Source of the DNA: an uncultured Dialister sp.
GTDB lineage: Bacteria > Bacillota > Negativicutes > Veillonellales > Dialisteraceae
Direction: 5' to 3'
DNA length: 64,000 nucleotides
NCBI GenBank assembly: GCA_900314595.1
Contig: OMVW01000002.1
Span: 62,001 to 126,000 of the forward strand
Below are positions 40,960 to 50,050 of this stretch, one piece after another. Made by a program: the position numbers and the translations under genes. A model generated the notes under the pieces. The model searched no databases and had not been told where the DNA came from. It was given only the letters and a program-made list of their open reading frames with translations. Positions within the stretch are counted from its first letter, which is position 1. Each line of letters begins with the position of its first letter.

Positions 40960-41914
40960 TTACTTAATTTATCTGGCAGAAGCCGCAGTTGTTACTATTA
41001 TTCTAGGCACATTGGGGATTCCCCTGTTAAAGAAATTAAAGGCTCGGCAGTCTGTCCGTGAAGAAGGACCAAAGTCTCACCGGATTAAAAGTGGAACACC
41101 TACCATGGGTGGTATTTTCATGCTGTTTGCCTCTTTAATTGTGGTTATTTTCAACAAAATGATAGATCCATCTGTTTTATGGCTTTTGTTTCTGACTTTA
41201 GGTCATGGAATTCTTGGATTTCTTGATGATTTTATTAAAGCAGAAAAGAAAAGAAATCTTGGATTGACTGCAAAACAAAAAATGCTTGGGCAGCTTATTC
41301 TTGCCGGACTTTTCTGCTGGGGGGTGGTTGATACACTCCAGCTCCCATTTTCCATTGCTATTCCTTTTGTACAGTCGGATATTTCGATCGGATGGTTTTA
41401 TTATCCTTTCGTTGTGCTGGTTATTGTGGGAACCTCGAATGCTGTTAATCTCACGGATGGTCTTGATGGGCTTGCATCCGGATGCTGCGTCATCGCATTT
41501 TCTGCCTATGCCATTTATTGTTATATGACGGGTTTTAACGATTTAGGGTATTTTATAATTACTCTTGCGGGAGCATGTGTAGGCTTTCTTTTCTTCAATT
41601 ATCACCCCGCAAAAGTTTTTATGGGAGATACAGGATCTTTGGCTTTAGGTGGAGCTATTGCCGGAATTGCCGTAATTACCAGAACAGAGCTTCTGCTGGT
41701 TTTTTTAGGTTTAATTTTTGTCCTTGAAGCATTATCAGTAATCATTCAGGTAGCATCTTTCCAGCTTACCGGGAAAAGGGTGTTCAAAATGAGTCCCCTG
41801 CACCATCATTTTGAGTTGTCCGGTTGGAGTGAAGTCCATGTTGTCTGGGCATTTTGGATTTTTGAAGGGCTTGCTTCCTGTCTTTCTCTGATTTTGGCAA
41901 TCCGCAACTTATAA
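40949..41914 (+). CDS. mraY: Phospho-MurNAc-pentapeptide transferase
   Basis: Membrane enzyme that moves phospho-MurNAc-pentapeptide onto undecaprenyl phosphate to make lipid I. The 321-residue protein has about ten membrane helices. Motifs include HRIKSGTPTMGGI near residue 47, NLTDGLDGLASG near 167 with the catalytic aspartates, MGDTGSLALGG, and the MraY-specific PLHHHFELSGWSE near 282. The ATG at 40949 overlaps murF by 11 bases; a TTG at 40940 closer to GAGGAG is a possible alternative start. Confidence 0.95.
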   Translation: MESNYLIYLAEAAVVTIILGTLGIPLLKKLKARQSVREEGPKSHRIKSGTPTMGGIFMLFASLIVVIFNKMIDPSVLWLLFLTLGHGILGFLDDFIKAEKKRNLGLTAKQKMLGQLILAGLFCWGVVDTLQLPFSIAIPFVQSDISIGWFYYPFVVLVIVGTSNAVNLTDGLDGLASGCCVIAFSAYAIYCYMTGFNDLGYFIITLAGACVGFLFFNYHPAKVFMGDTGSLALGGAIAGIAVITRTELLLVFLGLIFVLEALSVIIQVASFQLTGKRVFKMSPLHHHFELSGWSEVHVVWAFWIFEGLASCLSLILAIRNL

Positions 41915-41919
41915 CTTTA

Positions 41920-41948
41920 TTGCTATATTTGATTCGAAATTTTAAAAT
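41920..41948 (+). promoter_or_regulatory. Possible promoter for murD
   Basis: TTGCTA at 41920-41925, a 17-base spacer, TAAAAT at 41943-41948 in the 96-base gap after mraY. Confidence 0.4.
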
Positions 41949-42010
41949 ATGAATTAAAATATTATTGATTGCAATTCTATATTTCGTATGCCAATAAGGG
42001 AGGCTGGCAA

Positions 42011-43360
42011 ATGAAAAATGCATTGATTCTGGGGGCCGGAATTAGTGGTCTTGGCGCAGCTCATGTTCTTTTGCGCCATGATATCCATGTATTGATTTCC
42101 GACTTAAAAGATAACGTTCAGGATAAGAAGGAAAGGGCTGCATTATTAGAGCAGGGGGCGGTTTTCCAATTCGGACCACAAGGTGAAGGTTTACTGGAAA
42201 ATATTGATACAGTTGTTGTTTCACCTGTCATACCGGCGGAAAATATTATCGTTCAGGCTGCCAGAAATCGTGGAATTTCAGTTATTAGCGAAGTTGAGCT
42301 TGCTTATCAGGTGACAAAAGCACCTATTCTGGCAATTACCGGTACTAATGGTAAAACAACAACTACTACCCTTTTAGGTAGTATGATCAGCAAAAGCGGA
42401 AAGCCTTTTGCGCTTGCAGGCAATCTTGGTATTTCACTTAGCAGGGAAGCAGAGCTTGTCCCTGCTAATGGCCTGATTGCGGCTGAGGTTTCCAGCTTCC
42501 AGCTTGAATTTATAAAAACATTCAAACCGCGTGCGGGAGTTATTTTGAATATAACTCCAGATCATCTGGAACGTCATCATACTATGGAGGCCTATGTGGC
42601 AGCCAAAGCTCGCATATTTGAAAATATGGATGAGTCAGACTGCATCCTTCTTAATGCAGACGACCCATATACACCTGAACTTGCAGAAAAAGCAGCTGCT
42701 CATACTCATGTCTGCCTGCTTTCAACAAATCATGAGGTGGAAGAAGGAGCGTTCCTGGATAAAGACATGTTGACGTTACGCCGTTCAGGTAAAGTTATTC
42801 ATCTCTGCACGATTAATGAAATGAAACTGAAGGGAAAACAGAATTATGAAGATGCTTTGGCGGCTTCTTTCCTTGCTAATGAGGGAGGAGTTGACAGAGA
42901 TGTTATTGTTTCTGCTTTAAAAGAGTTTTCATCTCTCCCAAACAGAATTGAATACGTACGTACACTGCATGAAGTTGAATATTATAATGATTCCAAGGCC
43001 ACTAACACAGATGCTGCCATCAAGGGAATGAGTGCATTTGATAGACCCGTTATTCTTATTGCAGGCGGATACGATAAGGGTACTCCGCTGGGAGATTTTA
43101 TGGCTGAAGCCAAAGTCCATACATCCCATCTTATCCTGTTGGGTGCAGCTGCAGACCGTTTTGAGGAAGCTGCAAAAAAAGCAGGAGTAACTTCCATTTA
43201 CCGCGCTGGATCCATGGCGGATGCTGTAAAGTTGGGCCAGAAGCTGGCATCACCGGGAGATATTGTCATTTTATCTCCTGCCTGCTCCTCTTTTGATATG
43301 TATCATAATATGGAAGAACGGGGTATGGATTTCAAACGTCTTGTAAATAGTCTTAAATGA
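42011..43360 (+). CDS. murD: UDP-MurNAc-L-alanine:D-glutamate ligase
   Basis: Adds D-glutamate to UDP-MurNAc-L-Ala. The 449-residue protein starts ALILGAGISGLGAAHVL, a Rossmann-like uridine-binding domain. The ATP loop ITGTNGKTTTTTLLG is near residue 110, NLGISLSREAELVPA follows, and the C-terminal domain has NDSKATNTDAAIKGM near 330 and SPACSSFDMYHNMEERG at the end, all MurD signatures. The ATG at 42011 has AAGGGAGG 6 bases upstream. In most clusters ftsW follows murD; here murG starts 12 bases later. Confidence 0.95.
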   Translation: MKNALILGAGISGLGAAHVLLRHDIHVLISDLKDNVQDKKERAALLEQGAVFQFGPQGEGLLENIDTVVVSPVIPAENIIVQAARNRGISVISEVELAYQVTKAPILAITGTNGKTTTTTLLGSMISKSGKPFALAGNLGISLSREAELVPANGLIAAEVSSFQLEFIKTFKPRAGVILNITPDHLERHHTMEAYVAAKARIFENMDESDCILLNADDPYTPELAEKAAAHTHVCLLSTNHEVEEGAFLDKDMLTLRRSGKVIHLCTINEMKLKGKQNYEDALAASFLANEGGVDRDVIVSALKEFSSLPNRIEYVRTLHEVEYYNDSKATNTDAAIKGMSAFDRPVILIAGGYDKGTPLGDFMAEAKVHTSHLILLGAAADRFEEAAKKAGVTSIYRAGSMADAVKLGQKLASPGDIVILSPACSSFDMYHNMEERGMDFKRLVNSLK

Positions 43361-43372
43361 TATGGTGATTAT

Positions 43373-44479
43373 ATGAAGCGGATTATTTTATCAGGTGGTG
43401 GAACAGGTGGGCACATATATCCGGCTGTTACTATTGCCAGAGAGATAGCATCACTGGAAGATGTTGAATTCCTTTTTGTGGGTACCCCTAATGGCATGGA
43501 ATCCAGAATTATTCCCAAAGAAGGGTATAAGTTTGCATCTATTCCGGCGTACGGTCTTAAAAGATCTTTAACGGTAGAAAATGTCGGGATTCTTCTTAAA
43601 ACAGCTGGAAGTTTGTTTAAAGCAAAGTCCATATTAAAACGCTTTAAACCGGATGTTGTTATCGGAACCGGTGGCTATGTGTGCGGACCAATTCTCATGG
43701 CGGCAGCCCTCAGCCATATTCCAACCCTTATCCAGGAACAGAATGTGATACCGGGTATTACGAATAAAATTTTAAGTCGTTTTGTTGATAAAATCGCTTT
43801 GGGCTATGAGGAAGCAAAACCTCGCTTTCCTCATCCTGAAAAATGTATATATACAGGAAATCCAATCAGACCTGATATCGTAGCCGCAGTCAGAGAAGAA
43901 TCCAGAAAGAAACTTGGAATACCAAAGGATACTTTCATGGTACTTGTTACCGGGGGCAGCCGGGGTGCTCGTTCTATTAATAATGCGATGACCGATGTCC
44001 ATAATTATTTCCGGAATTTTGATAACCTCTGCCTTTACCATGTGACTGGTACATTGGAATACGACAAAGTGCTGAAGGCGGTCCGGGCTGATGATAATGG
44101 CAGAGTCGGTAAAGCAGGCAGAATTATAAAATATGAATATGATATGCCATCTGCTCTGGCTGCGGCAGATTTGATTATCTGCCGTGCGGGAGCCATTAGT
44201 CTTGCTGAACTTGCCGCAAGAGGACTGCCGGCTATACTGATTCCATATCCATACGCGGCCGAAGACCATCAGACCTTTAATGCACGGGTTTTTGTAGCTG
44301 CAGGTGCGGCAAAAATAATAGTCGATAAATATCTTACCGGTAAAGAATTGATTCAGGATATCGAATATTTGAAAAACATGCCGGCAGCACTTAATACCAT
44401 GTCGGACGCCGCTTTTGGCCTGGGCAGGGTTCATGCAGGTCAGGATATTGCCAGACTGGCGCTTGATTTGTGTAAATAA
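43373..44479 (+). CDS. murG: UDP-GlcNAc:lipid I N-acetylglucosaminyltransferase
   Basis: Peripheral membrane glycosyltransferase that converts lipid I to lipid II. The 368-residue GT-B protein opens with ILSGGGTGGHIYPAV, the MurG glycine loop. It continues with GYVCGPILMAA and LIQEQNVIPGITN near 120. In the C-terminal domain are VTGGSRGARSIN near 190 and the nucleotide-sugar site CRAGAISLAELAARGLPAI near 265. Only a weak ribosome site (ATGGTGAT) precedes the ATG. Confidence 0.95.
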   Translation: MKRIILSGGGTGGHIYPAVTIAREIASLEDVEFLFVGTPNGMESRIIPKEGYKFASIPAYGLKRSLTVENVGILLKTAGSLFKAKSILKRFKPDVVIGTGGYVCGPILMAAALSHIPTLIQEQNVIPGITNKILSRFVDKIALGYEEAKPRFPHPEKCIYTGNPIRPDIVAAVREESRKKLGIPKDTFMVLVTGGSRGARSINNAMTDVHNYFRNFDNLCLYHVTGTLEYDKVLKAVRADDNGRVGKAGRIIKYEYDMPSALAAADLIICRAGAISLAELAARGLPAILIPYPYAAEDHQTFNARVFVAAGAAKIIVDKYLTGKELIQDIEYLKNMPAALNTMSDAAFGLGRVHAGQDIARLALDLCK

Positions 44480-44491
44480 GGGGGAACTGTC

Positions 44492-45886
44492 ATGGATTTG
44501 ATAAAATATAAACGCTTCCATTTTATTGGTATTGGCGGAATGGGAATGCGTGCCCTTGCAGAAATTCTTTTAGAAAAGGGTTTTACAATTTCTGGCTCCG
44601 ATTTATCTGATTCTCCTGCGATTGAAGACTTCAGGGCCCGCGGAGCAGCAATTTTCATTGGCCATCATTCTTCTAATATAAAAGGTGCAGATTGCGTGAT
44701 TGTTTCTTCTGCTATTTCTTCGGATAATCCTGAACTGGTAGAAGCGCAATCAAAAAACATACCGGTTTTTCATCGGTCTGACGTGCTCGCTGCGCTTCTT
44801 GAAGCAGGTAAAGGGATATCAGTTGCCGGTGCTCACGGGAAATCTACAACATCTGCAATGGTTGGACAGATTTTTTCAGAAGCCGGAATTGACCCTACTA
44901 TTGTTCTGGGCGCTGTTGCTGATTATATTCATGGTAATTCAATACTTGGGAAAGGTGACTATGTAATTGCCGAGGCGGACGAAAGCGATGGTTCATTTCT
45001 GAAATTCCATAACTATATCACTATTGTTACTAATGTGGAAGATGATCATCTGGATCATTATAAGACTGTGGAAAATATCAGGAAAGCCTTTACGGATTTT
45101 GTAAATCATATTTCGTATTCTGATGGTGCTTCTTTTATGTGCCTCGACAGCGAGGGCGTAAAAGCCATTTTGCCAGGGATTCATTCGAAAGTAATTACGT
45201 ATGGCCTTGATGAACAGGCAGATTACAGGGCTGTTAATATTCATTATATTAACCGTCTATTGTATTACGATGTTCTTTATGGAAAAGACAGGTTGGGAAC
45301 CGTATGTCTCCATGTTCCTGGAATGCATAATGTCCGGAATTCCCTTGGTGCCCTTGCGGCTGCCTTATATTGTGGAATTTCTTTTGAGGTGTCTGCTGAA
45401 GCGCTGAGTCATTTCCGTGGGGCTAAACGACGTTTTGAAACCAAATTTCATAATGCCGATCTATGGATAGTGGATGACTATGCTCACCATCCTACCGAAA
45501 TCAAGGCCACTCTAAAAGCGGCTAAAGAAACTGGCGTCAAACGTATCGTATGTGCTTTTCAGCCCCATAGGTATTCCAGGACCCATCTTTTAAGAAATGA
45601 GTTTTCCGAAGCTTTCGACGATGCAGATGTACTTTTTTTTACTGACATCTATGCGGCCAGTGAAAGCCCGATTTCTGGAGTAGATGGACATACAATCCCG
45701 GATGTTGTCAAGGAGCGACTACCAAATCGAGAAATTCATTATATACCTGATGTCGGAAATATGGCTGATGCGTTGTATCATTGCTTAAGGCCGGGAGATA
45801 TGGTTATTACAATGGGGGCAGGCAATATTTTCAAATCTGGAGAAGCCTTAATTCATTTGATAAAAGAAAAGGGTATGAAAAAGTGA
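44492..45886 (+). CDS. murC: UDP-MurNAc:L-alanine ligase
   Basis: First amino acid addition to UDP-MurNAc. The 464-residue protein has the N-terminal HFIGIGGMGMRALAEIL, the ATP loop VAGAHGKSTTSAM near 112, EADESDGSFLKFHNY near 165, and the C-terminal DDYAHHPTEIKATL near 330 and FQPHRYSRT, all characteristic of MurC. AAGGGGG lies 7 bases before the ATG. Its stop overlaps the GTG start of ddl. Confidence 0.96.
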   Translation: MDLIKYKRFHFIGIGGMGMRALAEILLEKGFTISGSDLSDSPAIEDFRARGAAIFIGHHSSNIKGADCVIVSSAISSDNPELVEAQSKNIPVFHRSDVLAALLEAGKGISVAGAHGKSTTSAMVGQIFSEAGIDPTIVLGAVADYIHGNSILGKGDYVIAEADESDGSFLKFHNYITIVTNVEDDHLDHYKTVENIRKAFTDFVNHISYSDGASFMCLDSEGVKAILPGIHSKVITYGLDEQADYRAVNIHYINRLLYYDVLYGKDRLGTVCLHVPGMHNVRNSLGALAAALYCGISFEVSAEALSHFRGAKRRFETKFHNADLWIVDDYAHHPTEIKATLKAAKETGVKRIVCAFQPHRYSRTHLLRNEFSEAFDDADVLFFTDIYAASESPISGVDGHTIPDVVKERLPNREIHYIPDVGNMADALYHCLRPGDMVITMGAGNIFKSGEALIHLIKEKGMKK

Positions 45887-46818
45887 TTACCAAGGATTCA
45901 AAAGTTGTTGTATTAATGGGCGGCCCTTCAACTGAGGCTGCAGTATCCAGAAATACTGGCAAGGCTATTGCTGAAGCTCTTTCATCTTTAGGATATAAAG
46001 TTATATCAATGGAGTATGATCCCTGTCATGTAGTGGAAAACCTGAAAGCTGTAAATGCCGAAGCTGTATTTATCGCACTGCATGGTAAATTTGGGGAAGA
46101 TGGTACTATTCAGAGCGTACTTGAACTTGCTGGTATTCCGTATACTGGTTCGGGTGTAACATCTTCTGCCATTACCATGGATAAAATAATGAGCAGTTAT
46201 TTATTCAAACAAGCCGGAATTCCTATGGCACATTCAAAACCATATTATTTGAAAGATGGTATAGTTTATATCATGAATGATATAAAAAAGGAGTTCAGTC
46301 TTCCTGTAGTATTAAAGCCGGCTTGTGAAGGGTCAACTATTGGTATTGAAATTGTCAAGGAGAATGAAAATCTGCAGGCTGCACTTGAAAGAGTATTTAA
46401 GGTGGAACCTCGAATCCTGGCAGAGGCATATCTTGAAGGTGATGAATTTACCGTTTCTGTTCTGGACGGCATTTCCCTTCCTGTTATACAGATTTGTCCT
46501 CATTCCGGTCAGTATGACTATCACTCCAAATATACTAAGGGTGCTACGGATTACATCGTCCCGGCGCCTGTTTCAGAAGAGTTGACAGCACAGATGAAAA
46601 TAATGGCCGAACGTGGCTACAGAATCGCGGAATGCAAAGGCGCGGTTCGCTTTGATTTTAAAACTGATAAAAAAGGAAGGCCGTTTATACTCGAAGCCAA
46701 TTCCATCCCCGGCATGACTTCGACCAGTCTTGTGCCTAAGGCGGCGGCAGCAGCAGGTATTTCTTTTCCTGCGCTTTGTGAAAAAATTCTGCTGGAAGCC
46801 GGGCTGGGTAAAGTTTGA
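45883..46818 (+). CDS. ddl: D-alanine:D-alanine ligase
   Basis: Makes the D-Ala-D-Ala dipeptide used by MurF. The 311-residue ATP-grasp enzyme has VVVLMGGPSTEAAVSRNTG at the N-terminus and ALHGKFGEDGTIQSVLEL near 60. It then has PYTGSGVTSSAITMDK near 84, LPVVLKPACEGSTIGI, and FILEANSIPGMTSTSLVPK near the end with metal ligands. The start is taken as the GTG at 45883, which overlaps the murC stop as GTGA; there is no in-frame ATG before the conserved region. The compact length fits DdlB-type enzymes in dcw clusters. Confidence 0.94.
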   Translation: MITKDSKVVVLMGGPSTEAAVSRNTGKAIAEALSSLGYKVISMEYDPCHVVENLKAVNAEAVFIALHGKFGEDGTIQSVLELAGIPYTGSGVTSSAITMDKIMSSYLFKQAGIPMAHSKPYYLKDGIVYIMNDIKKEFSLPVVLKPACEGSTIGIEIVKENENLQAALERVFKVEPRILAEAYLEGDEFTVSVLDGISLPVIQICPHSGQYDYHSKYTKGATDYIVPAPVSEELTAQMKIMAERGYRIAECKGAVRFDFKTDKKGRPFILEANSIPGMTSTSLVPKAAAAAGISFPALCEKILLEAGLGKV

Positions 46819-46841
46819 TTGGCTGATATCTGGTTATAACC

Positions 46842-47717
46842 ATGAATAATTTCAAAAGTTTTAATCAATTTATTGAGGAACAGCATAATAAACCAATTAA
46901 TTCTGCGGACTCCAATCTTAATCCCCCAAGGGAGATAGGAGTAAAACCCATTTCTATCACTAGAAAAACTACTTCCTCAAAATCTCAGAAAAAACATAAA
47001 AAGAGACAGAAAGCCTTTTTCAGGCATCCTGTACTTTTGGTTCTGGCAGTGATTATTATTTTTACTATATTTGTACTATTTCTGCTGCCTGTTCCTTTAG
47101 GGTATATCGTTTTAAAGGGATCTGAGGTTTTGACCCTAGATGATATTCTTTTCGATGGTCAAATCCGACGTCCGGTTAATGTGCTCCAAATCAGTACTTC
47201 AGAACTTGAAGAAAGGCTTTCCCATGATATTCGGATTGACTCTGTACGGGTTTCCAGAAAATTTCCTTTTGTTCTGGAAGTGGATGTGCAGGATCGAATC
47301 CCTATAGCGATTGTTCAGGGGGAATTTGGATATGCACTTCTCGATAAGGATGGTATTGTCATGGATACTGTCCAGTCTATCAAGACGATAAATGTTCCTA
47401 TGATTACAGGAAAGCGATTTGGAAATCTTCTTTTAGAAGAACGTATTTCGGATGGCGATATAAATGAAGCACTTAATTTTTTGAATCATCTTTCACCGGA
47501 AGGAATCAAAGTTTTCTCGGAAGTTAATATCGGGAATCCGGAAAATATAAATGCTTATACCAGAGAAGGAATTACAGTACGCCTGGGCGATGGCGAGCAT
47601 ATGGAAGAACGAGCACGTCTGGCAGAGGATATGGTGGGGGACGTCAAGGCCAGGGAACTTTCGGTGGAATATCTGGATGCCAATCCGGCCTCTGCTTTGA
47701 TTAAGCTCAAGAAGTGA
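46842..47717 (+). CDS. ftsQ: Cell division protein FtsQ/DivIB
   Basis: Bitopic septum protein that links the FtsL/FtsB complex. The 291-residue protein has a long basic cytoplasmic N-terminus (Lys/Arg-rich about 44-60), one membrane helix (about 65-88) and an extracytoplasmic POTRA domain beginning LKGSEVLTLDDILFDG. This is followed by the FtsQ-type strand pattern SVRVSRKFPFVLEVDVQDRIPIA and YALLDKDGIVMD. There is only a weak ribosome site before the ATG. The absence of ftsA after it is unusual. Confidence 0.88.
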   Translation: MNNFKSFNQFIEEQHNKPINSADSNLNPPREIGVKPISITRKTTSSKSQKKHKKRQKAFFRHPVLLVLAVIIIFTIFVLFLLPVPLGYIVLKGSEVLTLDDILFDGQIRRPVNVLQISTSELEERLSHDIRIDSVRVSRKFPFVLEVDVQDRIPIAIVQGEFGYALLDKDGIVMDTVQSIKTINVPMITGKRFGNLLLEERISDGDINEALNFLNHLSPEGIKVFSEVNIGNPENINAYTREGITVRLGDGEHMEERARLAEDMVGDVKARELSVEYLDANPASALIKLKK

Positions 47718-47874
47718 TATTTAATGAAAATTTATTTATTGTTTGTCTATAGTTGTGGCGAATTCCTTTAAATTATTGTACAATGTAAAATATGATTGAC
47801 AGGAAATGATGGCCAGATATGTATTGACCACAGGCTTTGGAACAACAAACTGAAATCCTGAAGGAGGAGCAAAC

Positions 47875-48909
47875 ATGGAAGAGACCAGAATGGCAAATAT
47901 TAAAGTTATCGGTGTAGGTGGCGGTGGAAATAACGCTGTTAATCGCATGATTGATGCAGAAGTAAAAGGTGTTGATTTCATTGCGGTCAATACTGAATTA
48001 CAGGTTCTTAATAAATCACAGGCAGAAACCAAAATTCAAATTGGGGAAAAATTAACTAAAGGTCTTGGCGCTGGTGCAAAGCCTGATGTTGGTGAGCAGG
48101 CGGCTGAAGAGTCCAGAGAAGAACTGACAAAAGCTCTTTCCGGTGCAGATATGGTTTTTGTTACTGCTGGTATGGGTGGTGGAACTGGGACCGGAGCAGC
48201 TCCTGTTGCCGCTCAATGCGCAAGAGAACTTGGTGCGCTTACCATCGCTGTTGTGACGAAACCTTTCAGCTTTGAGGGAAAGGTGAGAGCCAAGAATGCT
48301 CTTGAAGGCATTGAGAGACTGAAGCAGAATGTCGATGCTATACTTGTTGTTCCTAATGATAGGTTACTGGGTTTTTTGGACAAGAAGGTCTCTCTCAAAG
48401 ATGCATTTAAAACGGCAGATGATGTACTTCGCCAGGGTATTCAGGGAATTTCTGACCTTATTACTGTACCTGGAATCATTAACCTTGACTTCGCTGATAT
48501 TAGAACAATTATGAGCGATCAGGGGGATGCTCTGATGGGAATTGGTGAAGGTTCCGGCGATGATCGTGCGACTGTTGCAGCAAAAGCTGCTATTGAAAGC
48601 CAGCTCCTTGAACGCAATATTGAAGGCGCTAAAGGTATTATCATCAATATTACCGGTAATGATGATCTGGGCCTGTTCGAAATTAATGAAGCTGTTCAGA
48701 TTATCACTGAGGCAGCTGATCCTGATGCAAATATCATTTGGGGTACATCCGTGGATCCGGAAATGGATGCAGATTCTATAAAAATTACTGTTATTGCAAC
48801 AGGGTTTGGTGATAAGAAGAAAGCTCCGACATCTGCAGGAGGAAACAGATTTAGCAATGCTGTTCGTCCGTCTACAGGCATTGCGGTTCCTGAATTCCTC
48901 AGAAAATAA
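47875..48909 (+). CDS. ftsZ: Cell division protein FtsZ
   Basis: Tubulin-like GTPase that forms the division ring. The 344-residue protein has VIGVGGGGNNAVNRM near residue 10, the tubulin signature GMGGGTGTGAAP near 102 and the T7 loop region NLDFADIRTIM near 204. The C-terminal peptide is IAVPEFLRK, the conserved docking tail for ZapA/SepF/FtsA-type partners. The linker between core and tail is only about 25 residues. GAAGGAGGA stands 5 bases before the ATG. The gap before it (47718-47874) may hold a promoter, but no clear one was found. Confidence 0.97.
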   Translation: MEETRMANIKVIGVGGGGNNAVNRMIDAEVKGVDFIAVNTELQVLNKSQAETKIQIGEKLTKGLGAGAKPDVGEQAAEESREELTKALSGADMVFVTAGMGGGTGTGAAPVAAQCARELGALTIAVVTKPFSFEGKVRAKNALEGIERLKQNVDAILVVPNDRLLGFLDKKVSLKDAFKTADDVLRQGIQGISDLITVPGIINLDFADIRTIMSDQGDALMGIGEGSGDDRATVAAKAAIESQLLERNIEGAKGIIINITGNDDLGLFEINEAVQIITEAADPDANIIWGTSVDPEMDADSIKITVIATGFGDKKKAPTSAGGNRFSNAVRPSTGIAVPEFLRK

Positions 48910-48920
48910 GATAGTCTTCT

Positions 48921-48951
48921 AAAACCACACCGCAATAGCAGTGTGGTTTTT
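48921..48951 (+). terminator. Intrinsic terminator after ftsZ
   Basis: AAAACCACAC pairs with GTGTGGTTTT, followed by T; it ends the dcw transcript. Confidence 0.88.
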
Positions 48952-48978
48952 CTATTAAACAGTAAAAGGAGAATAATA

Positions 48979-49482
48979 ATGAAATGTCCTTATTGCAGCA
49001 GTCCTGATACAAAGGTTACGGATTCCCGGGACACGGATGATGGAGCTTCTATTCGTCGCAGGAGACAATGCCTTTCTTGCGGACGTAGATTTACTACTTA
49101 TGAAACAGTAGAACAAATGCCAATACGTGTTATCAAGAAAGACGGAAGCCGCGAACTTTTCAATAAAAACAAGCTTCGGAGTGGATTGATCCGGGCTTGT
49201 GAAAAGCGTAATATTACATCTCAGCAGATTGAAAATATCGTTGAATCAGTAGAAAGAAAAATAAGAAATGATTTTAAGCAGGAAGTTTCGACTGTCGAAA
49301 TAGGAAATTTCGTAATGGATGAGCTTAAAAAGCTGGATCAGGTTGCTTATGTCCGGTTTGCTTCTGTTTATCGGGAATTTAAAGATCTTGGAAGCTTCAT
49401 GGATGAACTTCAGGCTTTAATGGATAATCAGAAACACTCTGGAGAAAAGGAACTTTTAAATGGAGATAATTCACATGAATAA
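48979..49482 (+). CDS. nrdR: Transcriptional repressor NrdR
   Basis: Represses ribonucleotide reductase genes according to ATP/dATP binding. The 167-residue protein has the N-terminal zinc ribbon MKCPYC...CLSCG with RRRRQ before the second pair, and a C-terminal ATP-cone domain starting IRVIKKDGSRELFNKNKL. The ATG at 48979 has AAAAGGAGAA 6 bases upstream. It lies just after the ftsZ terminator. No reductase gene is in the window, so it acts at a distance. It overlaps gmhA by 8 bases. Confidence 0.96.
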   Translation: MKCPYCSSPDTKVTDSRDTDDGASIRRRRQCLSCGRRFTTYETVEQMPIRVIKKDGSRELFNKNKLRSGLIRACEKRNITSQQIENIVESVERKIRNDFKQEVSTVEIGNFVMDELKKLDQVAYVRFASVYREFKDLGSFMDELQALMDNQKHSGEKELLNGDNSHE

Positions 49483-50050
49483 TGATATTATCAGACAATG
49501 TTTTCTTTCTCATGAAGAAGTTGTGGCTAAAAGCAGATGTCTGTTCCCTGTGATTACTTCTATGGCCGCTATCTGTTATAAGGCATTGGCTGGTGGGCAT
49601 AAAATTCTGATATGTGGCAATGGCGGTTCTGCTGCTGATGCACAGCATATAGCAGCAGAGTTCGTAGGCCGGTTTTATAATGAAAGAATATCTCTTCCGG
49701 CTATTGCACTTACTACGGACACATCCATTATCACGGCTGTGGCCAATGATTATAGCTTTGACCGGATTTTTGCCCGTCAAGTCGAGGGTCTTGGTGTCCA
49801 GGGTGATGTTCTCTGGGGCATTTCTACAAGCGGAAATAGTGCGAACGTAAATGAAGCTCTGAAAACAGCTCGCAAAAAAGGTCTGATTACTATTGGCTCA
49901 TCCGGAAAGTCGGGTGGCAGAATGATCGATTTATGTGATGAACTACTTCTTGTGCCTTCTGATGTGACTGCCAGAATTCAGGAAGTACATATGCTCGCTG
50001 CTCATATTATTTGTCAGATGATTGATAATGCCGGATGGACTAATGATTAA
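49475..50050 (+). CDS. gmhA: Sedoheptulose 7-phosphate isomerase
   Basis: First step of ADP-heptose synthesis for the LPS inner core. The 191-residue SIS-domain protein has CGNGGSAADAQHIAAEFVG near residue 50, with catalytic Glu/His, LTTDTSIITAVANDY near 80, ISTSGNSANVNEAL near 117, and TARIQEVHMLAAHIIC near 167. The ATG at 49475 lies inside the end of nrdR, with GGAG 9 bases upstream. It starts a small LPS-core operon with gmhB and a heptosyltransferase. Confidence 0.95.
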   Translation: MNNDIIRQCFLSHEEVVAKSRCLFPVITSMAAICYKALAGGHKILICGNGGSAADAQHIAAEFVGRFYNERISLPAIALTTDTSIITAVANDYSFDRIFARQVEGLGVQGDVLWGISTSGNSANVNEALKTARKKGLITIGSSGKSGGRMIDLCDELLLVPSDVTARIQEVHMLAAHIICQMIDNAGWTND

